The notes under the pieces are model-generated. The model was not told the origin of the DNA, did not search any database, and saw nothing but the letters and a program-made list of their open reading frames with translations. From DAHUYF01 sp035623985 (lineage in GTDB: Bacteria; Pseudomonadota; Alphaproteobacteria; ATCC43930; CGMCC-115725), in assembly GCA_035623985.1 (NCBI GenBank), contig DASPSJ010000014.1, positions 62,001 through 126,000 of the forward strand: DNA of 64,000 nucleotides. Direction: 5' to 3'. The position numbers and the translations under genes are program-made. Shown here in pieces: positions 54,165 to 62,899 of the stretch; positions within the stretch are counted from its first letter, which is position 1; every line of letters begins with the position of its first letter.

Positions 54165-54201
54165 CCTCACCCTCCCATTGCTTCGCAATGGGAGGGTGAG
54201 G
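54165..54201. repeat. perfect 17-bp stem hairpin between GST and PNPOx-like genes
   Basis: Left arm 54165-54181, three-base loop TTC, right arm 54185-54201, all pairs matched (core CCCATTGC/GCAATGGG). It lies 27 bp after the gst stop on the minus strand, so it could end that transcript, but has no T-run. The sequence type resembles REP-like intergenic palindromes of Alphaproteobacteria. Confidence 0.7.
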
Positions 54202-54227
54202 TGGGGCTGCGGCCGCGGCTGCGGCGG

Positions 54228-54839
54228 CTACTTCAACAACCCTTCGGCCTTCAGCGCCTCCTGCACCTTGGGACGCGCGGCGACGCGGTCCATATAGGCG
54301 CGGATGTTGGGCCAGGGCGCGAGGTCGATGGACTTGAACTTCGTCCAATTGAGGATGGTGAAGCAATAGGCGTCGGCGACGGTGAACTGGTCGCCCATGA
54401 GGTATTGCCGGCCGGCGAGGTATTTGTCGAGATAGGTGAATTTGTTGGCGAGGTTGTCCTTGGTGATCTTGACGTATTCCTCGGGCGTGGTCGGACGGAA
54501 GAGCGGCGTGAATATCTTGTGCAGATCGGAGGTGATGAAGTTGAGCAATTCCTGCAGATGGTAGCGCGCCATGGTGCCGTTGGCGGGCGCGAGCCCGCTC
54601 GCCGGCTTCTGATCGGCGAGGTATTGCACGATGGCCGGCCCCTCGGTCAATCTTTCGCCGCTGTCGAGCTCCAGCACCGGCACCTGGCCCTTGGGGTTGA
54701 CGGGCCAGAAATCGCCGTCGCCGGGCTTGAGCTTCTTGGCCTGGAGATCGACGCGCTGGAGATCGAAGTCATAGCCGGCCTCGCGCAGCACGATGTGCGG
54801 CGACAGCGAGCAGGCGCCCTGGGCGTAGTAAAGCTTCAT
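54228..54839 (-). CDS. glutathione S-transferase, beta class
   Basis: A 203-aa GST: KLYYAQGACSLSPHIVLREAG with the beta-class Cys10, GQVPVLELDSGERLTEGPAIVQYLAD in the thioredoxin-like domain, and YLMGDQFTVADAYCFTILNW in the helical domain. It conjugates glutathione to electrophiles. GGAGGAGG precedes the ATG. An Rrf2 regulator lies directly upstream on the same strand and may control it. Confidence 0.93.
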   Translation of the reverse strand: MKLYYAQGACSLSPHIVLREAGYDFDLQRVDLQAKKLKPGDGDFWPVNPKGQVPVLELDSGERLTEGPAIVQYLADQKPASGLAPANGTMARYHLQELLNFITSDLHKIFTPLFRPTTPEEYVKITKDNLANKFTYLDKYLAGRQYLMGDQFTVADAYCFTILNWTKFKSIDLAPWPNIRAYMDRVAARPKVQEALKAEGLLK

Positions 54840-54910
54840 GATCCTCCTCCTTTTCACGGCGGTTGTCGTGGCTCTATCGACAGCAGGTCCATGGATGCGC
54901 GGCACCACCG

Positions 54911-55336
54911 TCACTGCGATTGCGCGGCGATGAAGGCGGTGACGTCGGCGAGCGAGCGGCGCTTCAACTGCGCCTCGAATGCCGCCTCGGCCGGGCCGAT
55001 GACGGCGTCGAGCGCGCCCTGGATGTGGCGGCCGACGGTGCAGCGGCGATTGGGCTCGTCATGGACGGCGAGGCGATGCTCGTCCTCCATGTCGACGGCG
55101 CGGTAGACCTCGAGCAGCGAGATCTTGGCCGCCGGCCGCGCCAATTGCGCGCCGGCGACGCCGGGCGAGGTGCGCACCAGCCCGGCATGGGAGAGCATCG
55201 CCAGCACGCGGCGCACGAAGCTGGCATTGGTGCCGACGCTGCCGGCGATGAGATCGGAGGTGATCCGGTCGCCGCCGAGGCGGTCGATCAGCGCCAGCGC
55301 ATGGACGGCGACGGAAAAGCGGGTGGCGCGGCTCAT
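54911..55336 (-). CDS. Rrf2-family transcriptional regulator
   Basis: A 141-aa winged-HTH protein: MSRATRFSVAVHALALIDRLGG, ITSDLIAGSVGTNASFVRRVLAMLSHAGLVRTSPGVAGAQLARPAAKISLLEVYRAVD. Only one Cys (in NRRCTVGRHIQ) remains of the IscR-type cluster region, so it is not an Fe-S sensor of the IscR kind; it is nearer YwnA-type thiol regulators. The start ATG at 55336 has no clear ribosome site. It precedes the gst gene by 71 bp. Confidence 0.88.
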   Translation of the reverse strand: MSRATRFSVAVHALALIDRLGGDRITSDLIAGSVGTNASFVRRVLAMLSHAGLVRTSPGVAGAQLARPAAKISLLEVYRAVDMEDEHRLAVHDEPNRRCTVGRHIQGALDAVIGPAEAAFEAQLKRRSLADVTAFIAAQSQ

Positions 55337-55380
55337 GGCTGTATCTGTATCAGGTTCAGGTTCAGGGGGCAAGGGGGAAT

Positions 55381-55487
55381 TGTCAGTTGTCAGTTGTCAG
55401 TTGTCAGTTGTCAGTTGTCAGTCGTCAGTCGTCAGCCTACTGAAAACTGATAACTGATAACTGACGACTGACGACTGACGACTGACG
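55381..55487. repeat. heptamer array (TGTCAGT family), copy 2, with inverted half
   Basis: Eight units (six TGTCAGT, then CGTCAGT and CGTCAGC) at 55381-55436, a short 2-bp joint, then seven reverse-complement units (ACTGAAA, ACTGATA twice, ACTGACG four times) at 55439-55487. The array can fold into one long hairpin. It fills the gap between the gpsA stop and the Rrf2 gene. Confidence 0.9.
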
Positions 55488-55490
55488 ACT

Positions 55491-56486
55491 TCACCGTATC
55501 TCGCTCGTGAAGGGACGCGCCAGCAGGCCGGCGATGACGGCGTCGATGGCGGCGCCGCGATGCAGGATCGCGTCGACCGCGGCGGTGATCGGCATGTCGA
55601 CGCCGAGGCGCGCGGCGAGCGCGGCGGCGGCGGCGGCCGAGCTCACGCCTTCGGCGACCGAGCGCCGGCCGGCGAGGATCTCGGCGAGCCCCCGGCCTTC
55701 GCCCAGCGCCACCCCCAGCGACTGGTTGCGCGACTGCGGCCCGGTGCAGGTGAGCACGAGGTCGCCGAGACCGCTGAGCCCCATCAGGGTCTCGCTCCGG
55801 CCGCCCTTGGCGCGGGCGAGCCGCACCATCTCGGCAAGCCCGCGGGTGATGAGCGCGGCGCGCGCATTGTCGCCGAGGCCGCGGCCCATGACGATGCCGC
55901 AGGCGATCGCCAGCACGTTCTTGACCGCGCCGCCGATCTGCACGCCGACGAGGTCGGCGGCGAGATAGGGGCGGAAGCTGCGGGTGCCGAGCGCGGCGAT
56001 GAGGCGCTCGCCCAGCGCGCGGTCGGCGCTCGCCAGCGTCACCGCGGTGGGAAGCCCGCGCGCCACCTCGCCGGCGAAGGTCGGACCCGACAGCACGGCC
56101 AGCGGCGCGTCGGGCAGCGCGTCGGCGACCACCTCGGTCATCAGCGCGCCGCTGCCCTCCTCGATGCCCTTGACGCAGATCACCAGCGGCAGCCCCGCCG
56201 GCACCCGGGGCGCCAGCGCGGCAACGAGCGCGCGCAAATGCTGCGCCGGCGCCACCAGCAGCAGCGCCTCGGCGCCGCGCAGGGCCTCATCGAGCGCGCG
56301 CGTGGCGGCAATGGCGGGATCGAGCGCTATGCCGGGCAGAAAGAGCGGGTTGACATGGTCGCGGTTGATCGCCGCCACCACCTCTTCCTCGCGCGCCCAG
56401 AGCACCACCTCGCGCCCGGCGCGGCGCGCGGTGAGCGCCAGCGCGGTGCCCCAGGCGCCGCCGCCGATGATGCCGATGCGCTGCAT
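55491..56486 (-). CDS. gpsA: glycerol-3-phosphate dehydrogenase [NAD(P)+]
   Basis: A 331-aa soluble enzyme that makes sn-glycerol-3-phosphate from DHAP for phospholipids. Motifs: GIIGGGAWGTALA (4-16), AREEEVV, VCVKGIEEG-like ICVKGIEEGSG, SGPTFAGEVARG (catalytic region), GAVKNVLAIACGIV with the key Lys, and SGLGDLVLTCTG. The ATG at 56486 follows AGGAG. Downstream lies a heptamer array. Confidence 0.96.
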   Translation of the reverse strand: MQRIGIIGGGAWGTALALTARRAGREVVLWAREEEVVAAINRDHVNPLFLPGIALDPAIAATRALDEALRGAEALLLVAPAQHLRALVAALAPRVPAGLPLVICVKGIEEGSGALMTEVVADALPDAPLAVLSGPTFAGEVARGLPTAVTLASADRALGERLIAALGTRSFRPYLAADLVGVQIGGAVKNVLAIACGIVMGRGLGDNARAALITRGLAEMVRLARAKGGRSETLMGLSGLGDLVLTCTGPQSRNQSLGVALGEGRGLAEILAGRRSVAEGVSSAAAAAALAARLGVDMPITAAVDAILHRGAAIDAVIAGLLARPFTSEIR

Positions 56487-56625
56487 CGCCGCTCCTGCCC
56501 TAGGAGCCTGTCTCCTCGCTTCGACGGCGCGAGCATACAAGCTTCGTGCGCCGCAACGCCATCCTGCCTCCGTCGCGACGGCGGCCTTGACGGCGTTGCG
56601 GCGCTTCGCCCCCCAGCGAGAAGGA

Positions 56626-57147
56626 TTATTTCACCAGCTCGGCGCCGGCCTTGCAGGAGACACCGTCCTGGCCGCCGGTGCCGCCGCTGCAGCCGATGGC
56701 GCCGATGAGCTTGCCGGCCTGCACCAGCGGGAAGCCGCCTTCGGAGGCGATGATGCCGTCGAGCGACAGCAAGTAGGGATGGCCGCCGTCGACCGCGTCC
56801 TGGAAGACCTTGGTCTCGCGGCGGAAGGTCGCCGCCGCCCGCGCCTTGTGCTGGGCTATCGGGATGGAGGCGTTCTGCGCCCCGTCCATCTTCTCGAAAT
56901 AGATCAGTTCGCCGGCCGGGCCGACGACGGCGATGTTCAGCTTCCAATTATGCTTGCGCGCCTCGGCCGCGGCCGCGGCGGCGACGCGCTTGGCGTGATC
57001 GAGGCCGATCGGCGCGCCGTAGGGAATGTCGAAGGGCATCTGCTCCGGCACCGGCGCCGGCGCCGCCGGCTGTTGCGCAAGCGCACCGCCGGATAGGCCG
57101 GCGAGGCAGGCAAGAGCGGCCACCAGGCCAAAACTGTCTTTGCGCAT
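56626..57147 (-). CDS. GlcG/HbpS-like heme-binding family secreted protein
   Basis: A 173-aa protein with a signal peptide (1-24, ALA cut) and a GlcG/HbpS domain (DHAKRVAAAAAAEARKHNWKLNIAVVGPAGELIYFEKMDGA, SIPIAQHKARAAATF, DGIIASEGGFPLVQAGKLIGAIGCSGGTGGQD). Members bind heme or act with small molecules in the periplasm. It lies between gpsA and tsaD on one strand, an order also met in other Alphaproteobacteria. Confidence 0.88.
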   Translation of the reverse strand: MRKDSFGLVAALACLAGLSGGALAQQPAAPAPVPEQMPFDIPYGAPIGLDHAKRVAAAAAAEARKHNWKLNIAVVGPAGELIYFEKMDGAQNASIPIAQHKARAAATFRRETKVFQDAVDGGHPYLLSLDGIIASEGGFPLVQAGKLIGAIGCSGGTGGQDGVSCKAGAELVK

Positions 57148-57234
57148 GCTTCCCCCCTCTGGATCTTGGCGTTGTGATTGCCGGCGATCCTAGCCGCGGT
57201 CGCGGCGCAACGCCACTGTTTATGCGCTGATCAC

Positions 57235-58302
57235 TTACGCCTTGACGCCGGCGCCGCGGGCGGGCGCCGCGGCGGGATCGAGCGGCCAGCGCGGGCGCGG
57301 CGCGAAATCGAGGCCGTCGACGAGGCCGAGGCGCAGGCGCTCGAGCCCCGCCCAGGCGATCATCGCGCCATTGTCGGTGCAGAGCGACGGCGGCGGCGCG
57401 CGGAAAGCGAGGCCGCGCCCGGCGGCAAGCGCGGCGAGCCGCCGGCGCAAGGCCGCGTTGGCCGCGACGCCGCCGGCGACGACGAGGCTTTTTGCCGCGG
57501 GCCAGGAAGCGCGCAGGAGCGCAATCGCCTGCGCGGCGCGGTCGATCAGGCAATCGCCGATCGCCGCTTGCAGCGAGGCGGCGAGGTCGGCGACATCGCG
57601 CGGCGCGAGCGCGCCCGCCGCGTCGGCGAGCGACGCCGCCTGCCGGCCGAGCGCCGTCTTGAGGCCGGAGAAGGAGAAATCGCAGCCGGGCCGGCCCAAG
57701 AGCGGGCGCGGCAAAGGAAAGCGCGCGCCGTCGCCGGTCAGCGCCAAGCGCTCGATGGCGGGACCGCCGGGATAGCCCAGCCCCAGCAGCTTCGCGCCCT
57801 TGTCGAAGGCCTCGCCGACGGCGTCGTCGATGGTGGTGCCGAGGCGGCGGTAGCGGCCGACGCCCTCGACGACCAGGAGCTGGCAATGCCCGCCGGAGAC
57901 CAGCAGCAGCAGATAGGGGAAATCGAGCGGCGCCTCCAGCCGCGGCGACAGCGCATGGCCTTCGAGGTGGTTGACGGCCATGAAGGGGATATGGCGGGCG
58001 AGCGCGATCGCCTTCGCCTCCATGACGCCGACAAAGACGCCGCCGATGAGGCCCGGCCCGGCGGTGGCGGCGACGCCGGCGAGATCGCCCATGCCGATGC
58101 CGGCGGCGGCCAGGGCGCGGGCGATGATGCCGTCGAGATGATCGAGATGGGCGCGCGCCGCCACTTCCGGCACGATGCCGCCATAGGGGCGATGCTCGGC
58201 AAGCTGGGAAAGCACGATGTTGGCGCGGATGCGTTCGCCAACATCGCTCACCACCGCCGCCGCCGTCTCGTCGCAGCTCGTCTCGATGCCGAGGATAAAC
58301 AT
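57235..58302 (-). CDS. tsaD: tRNA N6-adenosine threonylcarbamoyltransferase
   Basis: A 355-aa ASKHA-fold enzyme that transfers threonylcarbamoyl to A37 of ANN-decoding tRNAs. GIETSCDETAAAVV (5-18), the metal His pair H110 and H114 (NHLEGH), LLLVSGGHCQL and GGVAANAALRRRL are all present. The C-terminus (ARGAGVKA) is normal. It diverges from the hemC operon across a heptamer array. Confidence 0.96.
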   Translation of the reverse strand: MFILGIETSCDETAAAVVSDVGERIRANIVLSQLAEHRPYGGIVPEVAARAHLDHLDGIIARALAAAGIGMGDLAGVAATAGPGLIGGVFVGVMEAKAIALARHIPFMAVNHLEGHALSPRLEAPLDFPYLLLLVSGGHCQLLVVEGVGRYRRLGTTIDDAVGEAFDKGAKLLGLGYPGGPAIERLALTGDGARFPLPRPLLGRPGCDFSFSGLKTALGRQAASLADAAGALAPRDVADLAASLQAAIGDCLIDRAAQAIALLRASWPAAKSLVVAGGVAANAALRRRLAALAAGRGLAFRAPPPSLCTDNGAMIAWAGLERLRLGLVDGLDFAPRPRWPLDPAAAPARGAGVKA

Positions 58303-58306
58303 AGGT

Positions 58307-58395
58307 CGTCAGTCGTCAGTCGTCAGTCGTCAGTTATCAGTTGTCAGTTATCGGTCGGCGGACCCCAACTGACAACTGACAACTGATCACTGACG
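58307..58395. repeat. heptamer array (TGTCAGT family), copy 3, with inverted half
   Basis: Seven units (four CGTCAGT, TATCAGT, TGTCAGT, TATCGGT) at 58307-58355, a 12-bp spacer, then four reverse-complement units (ACTGACA twice, ACTGATC, ACTGACG) at 58368-58395. It occupies nearly all of the 143-bp divergent promoter region between tsaD and hemC, so it may affect both promoters. Confidence 0.88.
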
Positions 58396-58445
58396 ACTTC
58401 CCCGGCCCCTTCCCTTGCCCGGTTTCAGCGCCTAAAGAGCGCGCC

Positions 58446-59384
58446 ATGGCGAGCCCCCTTCTGCGCATCGGCACCCGCGGCAGCCCGCTGGCGCTTGCCC
58501 AGGCGGCGGAGGTGGCGACGCGGCTGGCCAAGGCGCAGCCGGCGCTGGCGGCGCCCGGCGCGATCGAGACGGTGGCGATCAGGACCAGCGGCGACGCCAC
58601 GACCCAGAGCCTCGCCGCGCTCGGCGGCAAGGGCCTTTTCGCCAAGGAGATCGAGGAGGCGCTGCTGGCGCGGCGCATCGATCTCGCCGTCCATTCGCTG
58701 AAGGACCTGCCGACCTTCCTGCCGGCGGGCCTGGCGCTCGGCGCGCATCTGCCGCGCGAGGACCCGCGCGACGCCTGGTTCTCGCCGCGGGCGCCGGGGC
58801 TCGGCGCGCTGCCGCCGGGCGCGCGCATCGGCACCTCTTCGCCGCGACGGGAGGCGCAGCTCCGCCATGCGCGGCCGGATGTCGCGATCGTGCCGCTGCG
58901 CGGCAATGTCGAGACCAGGCTGCGCAAGCTCGAGGCGGGCGAGGTCGATGCGACGGTGCTGGCGGTGGCGGGCGTCAAGCGGCTGGGCCTTGCCGGGCGC
59001 ATCACCGCCATCCTCTCGGCCGAGGAGATGCTGCCGGCGGCGGCGCAAGGCGCGATCGGCGTCGAGATCCGCGCAGACGACGCCGCGGCGCGCGCGCTTG
59101 CCGCGGCGATTGATGACGCGCCGACCGCGGCGCGCGTGACGGCCGAGCGCGCGGTGCTGGCGGCGCTCGGCGGCTCCTGCCGCACGCCGATCGCGGCGCT
59201 GGCCGAGATCGGCGCGGACGGGGCGTTGCGGCTGCGCGCGATGATCCTGCGTCCCGACGGCAGTGAGCGCCTCCTTGCCGAGCGAAGCGGCCCCGCCGCC
59301 GCGGCCGTGGCGCTCGGCCAGGACGCCGGCGGCGAGCTGCGCCGGCGCGCCGCGCCGGATTTCTTCGCCGAGGATCGCGCGTGA
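58446..59384 (+). CDS. hemC: porphobilinogen deaminase (hydroxymethylbilane synthase)
   Basis: A 312-aa heme-pathway enzyme that joins four porphobilinogens. LRIGTRGSPLALAQA at the start, AVHSLKDLP, GTSSPRR, LRGNVETRL and cofactor Cys245 in LGGSCRTPIA. It is the first gene of a tightly overlapping operon with hemD, a Mic60-like gene and a HemY-like gene. Confidence 0.97.
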   Translation: MASPLLRIGTRGSPLALAQAAEVATRLAKAQPALAAPGAIETVAIRTSGDATTQSLAALGGKGLFAKEIEEALLARRIDLAVHSLKDLPTFLPAGLALGAHLPREDPRDAWFSPRAPGLGALPPGARIGTSSPRREAQLRHARPDVAIVPLRGNVETRLRKLEAGEVDATVLAVAGVKRLGLAGRITAILSAEEMLPAAAQGAIGVEIRADDAAARALAAAIDDAPTAARVTAERAVLAALGGSCRTPIAALAEIGADGALRLRAMILRPDGSERLLAERSGPAAAAVALGQDAGGELRRRAAPDFFAEDRA

Positions 59385-60118
59385 AAGCGCTGGTGACGCG
59401 GCCGGAAGAGGATGCGGCGCCGCTCGTCCGGGCGCTTGACGCGCGCGGCATCGAGACGCTGCTCGCGCCGATGCTCGCCATCGCGCCCTTGCCGGAGGCG
59501 GCGCGGCTCCTGGCCGACGCGCTGATCGGCGCGCAGGCGGTGCTTTTCACCAGCGCCAACGGCGCGCGCGTCTTCGCCGCCGCCTCGGCGCGGCGCGAGC
59601 TGCCGGTCTTCGCGGTCGGCGACGCCACGGCGGCGGCGGCGCGGCTCGCCGAATTCCGCAGCGTGACCAGCGCCGGCGGCGACGTCGCGACCTTGGCGGC
59701 GCTGGCGGCGGCGCGGCTCGCGCCGCAGCACGGAGCGCTGGTGCACGCCGCCGGCAGCGTCACCGCCGGCGATCTCGCCGGCAGGCTCGAGGCGCAAGGC
59801 TTCAGCGTGCGCCGCGCGGCGATCTACGAGGCGCGGCCGGCGCGCGCGCTGGCGCCGGACGTCGCCGCGGCGCTCGCCGAGGGCGCGATCGAGCTGGCGC
59901 TGTTTTTCTCTCCCCGCACCGCCGCCACCTTTGTTAGGCTCATCGCCGATGCCGGGCTGGCGCCCGCCTGCCGCGCGATGACGGCGCTGGCGCTGAGCCC
60001 GGCGGTGGCCGAGGCGCTGGGGGCGCTGGCATGGCGGCGCGTGCTGGTGGCAGGCGCGCCGACGCAAGCGGAGCTGTTGGCGGCGCTCGACGGCCATCGG
60101 AGCAGGGGGCGGCAATGA
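59381..60118 (+). CDS. hemD: uroporphyrinogen-III synthase
   Basis: A 245-aa enzyme closing and inverting ring D of hydroxymethylbilane. The sequence is diverged, as usual for HemD: MKALVTRPEEDAAPLVRALDARGIETLLAPMLAI, LFTSANGARVFAAAS, FAVGDATAAAA, ALFFSPRTAATFVRLI. It overlaps hemC by 4 bp and the next gene by 4 bp. Confidence 0.93.
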   Translation: MKALVTRPEEDAAPLVRALDARGIETLLAPMLAIAPLPEAARLLADALIGAQAVLFTSANGARVFAAASARRELPVFAVGDATAAAARLAEFRSVTSAGGDVATLAALAAARLAPQHGALVHAAGSVTAGDLAGRLEAQGFSVRRAAIYEARPARALAPDVAAALAEGAIELALFFSPRTAATFVRLIADAGLAPACRAMTALALSPAVAEALGALAWRRVLVAGAPTQAELLAALDGHRSRGRQ

Positions 60119-61191
60119 GCGAGCAGCACGGCGATGCCGGCCCGGAGCGCGCGCCGGATCGAATCCCGCAAGCCCCGCCGCCGATCGACGCAAGGGCGAA
60201 AGCGCCGCCGCAGCGCCGGCGCGAGCGGCGGCTTTGGCCGGCGCTGCTGCTCCTGGCCGTCGTGGCGGCCGGGGCGATCGCCAGCGCGCCTTATTGGGCG
60301 GCCCTCTTGCCCTGGGCGGCGCCCGACGACCGGGCGGAAGCCGCGCTCGGCCAAGTCGAGCGGGAGCTTGCCGACATGGCGCAGCGCCAAGCGGCGCTGA
60401 CGCAGCGCCTTGCCGGCGTCGAAGAACGGCTCGCCGGCGCGCCCGCCTCCGGCAGCCAGCAAGAGACGGCGGCGGCGCTGCGGCAGCTCGCCGACCGGCT
60501 CACCCTCTTGGAGCAGCGCCCGCCGCCGGCCGGCGATCCGGCGCAGCTCGCCGCGCTCGGCGAGACCGCGAGCACGCTCGCCGCCGGCATGACGGAGCTG
60601 CGCGCCCGGCTCGACAAGCTCGAAGCGCGCGTCGGCGAGGCCGAAGGCAGCCCTAAAGGCGCGGCGCTGTTGCTGGCGCTGGGGCAGCTCCGCGGCGCGC
60701 TCGACAGCGGCCGCCCCTTCGCCGCCGAGCTCGCCCGGGTGAAGGCACTGGCGCGAGACCGGCCGGAGCTCGCCCAGCCCATCGACGCGCTGGCCGGCGC
60801 CGCCGCGACCGGCGTCGCCAGCCTCGGGACGCTGATGCAGCGCTTCACGCAAGAGGTGGCGCCCGCCCTGCTGCGCGCGCCGCCGCCGCCGGAGAGCGAT
60901 GACATCGGCGACCGGATCATGGCGCGGCTGCGCTCGCTTGTCGTCATCCACCGCATCGGCGATGCCCGCGACCCCGTCGAAAGCGCGGTGGAACGCGCCG
61001 AGGCGGCGCTTGCCGGCAACGACCTCGCCGGCGCCGTCGCGGCGCTCGAAGCGCTGCCGGCACGCGAAGCCGCCCCCGCCCAGGGCTGGCTCGCGGCGGC
61101 GCACCAGCGCCTTGCCGCGGCCGAAGCGGCGGGCCGGCTCGATGCCGGGATCAGCGCGCGGCTGGCCGGCGGGGCGGCGCCGGAGCATTGA
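60115..61191 (+). CDS. Mic60/mitofilin-like inner-membrane protein (COG4223)
   Basis: A 358-aa protein with a short basic cytoplasmic N-terminus, one membrane helix (about 41-65), a coiled-coil (about 75-220: QVERELADMAQRQAALTQRLAGVEERL, ELRARLDKLEARV) and a C-terminal mitofilin-type domain (IMARLRSLVVIHRIGDARDPVESAVERAEAALAGNDLAGAVAALEALP). Alphaproteobacterial Mic60 shapes inner-membrane folds and is the ancestor of mitochondrial MICOS Mic60; it is typically encoded between hemD and hemY, as here. Confidence 0.88.
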   Translation: MSEQHGDAGPERAPDRIPQAPPPIDARAKAPPQRRRERRLWPALLLLAVVAAGAIASAPYWAALLPWAAPDDRAEAALGQVERELADMAQRQAALTQRLAGVEERLAGAPASGSQQETAAALRQLADRLTLLEQRPPPAGDPAQLAALGETASTLAAGMTELRARLDKLEARVGEAEGSPKGAALLLALGQLRGALDSGRPFAAELARVKALARDRPELAQPIDALAGAAATGVASLGTLMQRFTQEVAPALLRAPPPPESDDIGDRIMARLRSLVVIHRIGDARDPVESAVERAEAALAGNDLAGAVAALEALPAREAAPAQGWLAAAHQRLAAAEAAGRLDAGISARLAGGAAPEH

Positions 61192-62612
61192 TGCGCAGCT
61201 TTCCCGCGATCATCATCATCGCCCTCATCGTCATCGGCGCGGCCTATCTCGCCGCCCAGCCCGGCAGCGTCGTGCTCACCTGGGAAGGCCGGCACATCTA
61301 CACCAGCGTCGCGCGGCTGGCGCTCGGCGTCGTGCTGCTCGCCATGCTGGCGGCGGCGCTCTTCCACCTGCTGCGCAAGCTGCTGGGCGGCCCGCGCGCC
61401 TTCCTGAGGGCGCGGCGCGAGCGGCGGCGGCGCGAAGGCTATCGCGCGCTGACGCAGGGCATGGTGGCGGTGGCGGCGGGCGATGCCGAGGAAGCCGGGA
61501 AATTCGCGCGCAAGGCCGACGTGCTGCTGGCGGAGCCGCCGCTCACCCTGCTGCTCTCGGCGCAAGCGGCGCAGCTCAGCGGCGACGAGCAGGCGGCGGC
61601 CAAGTATTTCCAGGCGATGCTCGAACGGCCGGAGACCGAGTTCCTGGGGCTGCGCGGCCTCGTCATGCAGGCGCTGCGCGCCGGCGACGAGCCGGCGGCG
61701 CTCGAGCTCGTCGAGCGCGCGCGCCGGCTCAGGCCGCGGACGCCCTGGGTGATGTCGAGCCTCTACGAGCTGCAGGCGCGCGCCGGCAAATGGTCCGAGG
61801 CGGAGACGACGCTTGCCGAGGCGGTCAAGCGCAAGGCGCTCACGGAAGCGGCGACGCGCCATCACCGCACCGTGCTGCTGCACGAACGCAGCCGCGCCGC
61901 CGAGGCGGCGGGCGCGCAGCGCCAGGCGCTGCTGCTCGCGGCCGAGGCGCATGGCGCGGAGCTGGGCTTTGCGCCGGGCGCGGTTCATTACGCCGGGCTG
62001 TTGCGCGTCGGTGGCCGGACGAAGCATGCGGCGCGCGCGCTCGAAGCGTCCTGGCGCGCCGCGCCGCATCCCGATCTCGCCGAGGCGTGGCTGACGCTCC
62101 TTGCCGACGAGACGCCGGTGGCGCGCGTCAAGGAGACGGAGCGGCTGGCGAGCGCCCATCCCGACCACGTCGAGAGCCGCCTCGCGCAGGCGCGCGCGGC
62201 GCTGGCGGCGCGGCTCTGGGGCGAGGCGCGCCGGCATCTGGAGGCGCTGGGCGCCAGGCTCGGCGACGGCGCGGCGCCGGTGAGCCCGCGCATCTGCCGG
62301 CTGATGGCCGAGCTCGAAGAGGCGCAGCACGAGAACATGGCCGCGGCGCGCGCCTGGCTCGGCCGCGCGGCGACGACGACGGCGCTCGATCCCGCCTGGG
62401 TGTGCGGCGCCTGCGGCGGCGAGAGCGCGGGGTGGAGCGCGCTCTGTCCCCATTGCCGCGCCTTCGCCAGCCTTGCCTGGCGCCTGCCCGGCGGCAGCGC
62501 CCAGCGGCTGTCGGCGCCGGCGCCGAGCCTGATGCCAGCCTTGCCGGTGCCGGCGCCCTCGATCGAAGCCCCGCCGCAGGCGCGGTTGACTGCCGGAGAG
62601 AGGCGGATGTAA
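61191..62612 (+). CDS. HemY-like TPR membrane protein (COG3898)
   Basis: A 473-aa inner-membrane protein: two N-terminal helices (about 5-22 and 43-65), the HemY_N block GSVVLTWEGRHIYTSVARLALGVVL, then a helical TPR-like domain and a C-terminal zinc ribbon CGACGGESAGWSALCPHC. It is named after the E. coli hem operon gene and is not protoporphyrinogen oxidase; its role may be as a scaffold. Its start shares one base with the Mic60-like stop. Confidence 0.9.
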   Translation: MRSFPAIIIIALIVIGAAYLAAQPGSVVLTWEGRHIYTSVARLALGVVLLAMLAAALFHLLRKLLGGPRAFLRARRERRRREGYRALTQGMVAVAAGDAEEAGKFARKADVLLAEPPLTLLLSAQAAQLSGDEQAAAKYFQAMLERPETEFLGLRGLVMQALRAGDEPAALELVERARRLRPRTPWVMSSLYELQARAGKWSEAETTLAEAVKRKALTEAATRHHRTVLLHERSRAAEAAGAQRQALLLAAEAHGAELGFAPGAVHYAGLLRVGGRTKHAARALEASWRAAPHPDLAEAWLTLLADETPVARVKETERLASAHPDHVESRLAQARAALAARLWGEARRHLEALGARLGDGAAPVSPRICRLMAELEEAQHENMAAARAWLGRAATTTALDPAWVCGACGGESAGWSALCPHCRAFASLAWRLPGGSAQRLSAPAPSLMPALPVPAPSIEAPPQARLTAGERRM

Positions 62613-62632
62613 GGTCCGTCGCCCCGGGATAA

Positions 62633-62704
<72 letters not shown>

Positions 62705-62899
62705 CCGGCTTTGCGCAGATTGCCTCAATTGGTATTACACTAAACAGTAGACGCTGTCTCAGACCTAGGCACCAGCACCAAGAACTAAAAATCCAACTCC
62801 GCTAGATCATTGCGATCATTTTGGATCTTGACTTAATTCCGAGTCGGGGTGTCGGGTTATTAGCTAGCTTGCGGGCTGTTGCCAAATCGAGGACAGCAC

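Noticed and set aside
55381..55487. Heptamer array considered as a CRISPR array or iteron origin
   Set aside because: Units are 7 bp with no spacers, there are no cas or rep genes nearby, and the inverted half does not fit an iteron origin.
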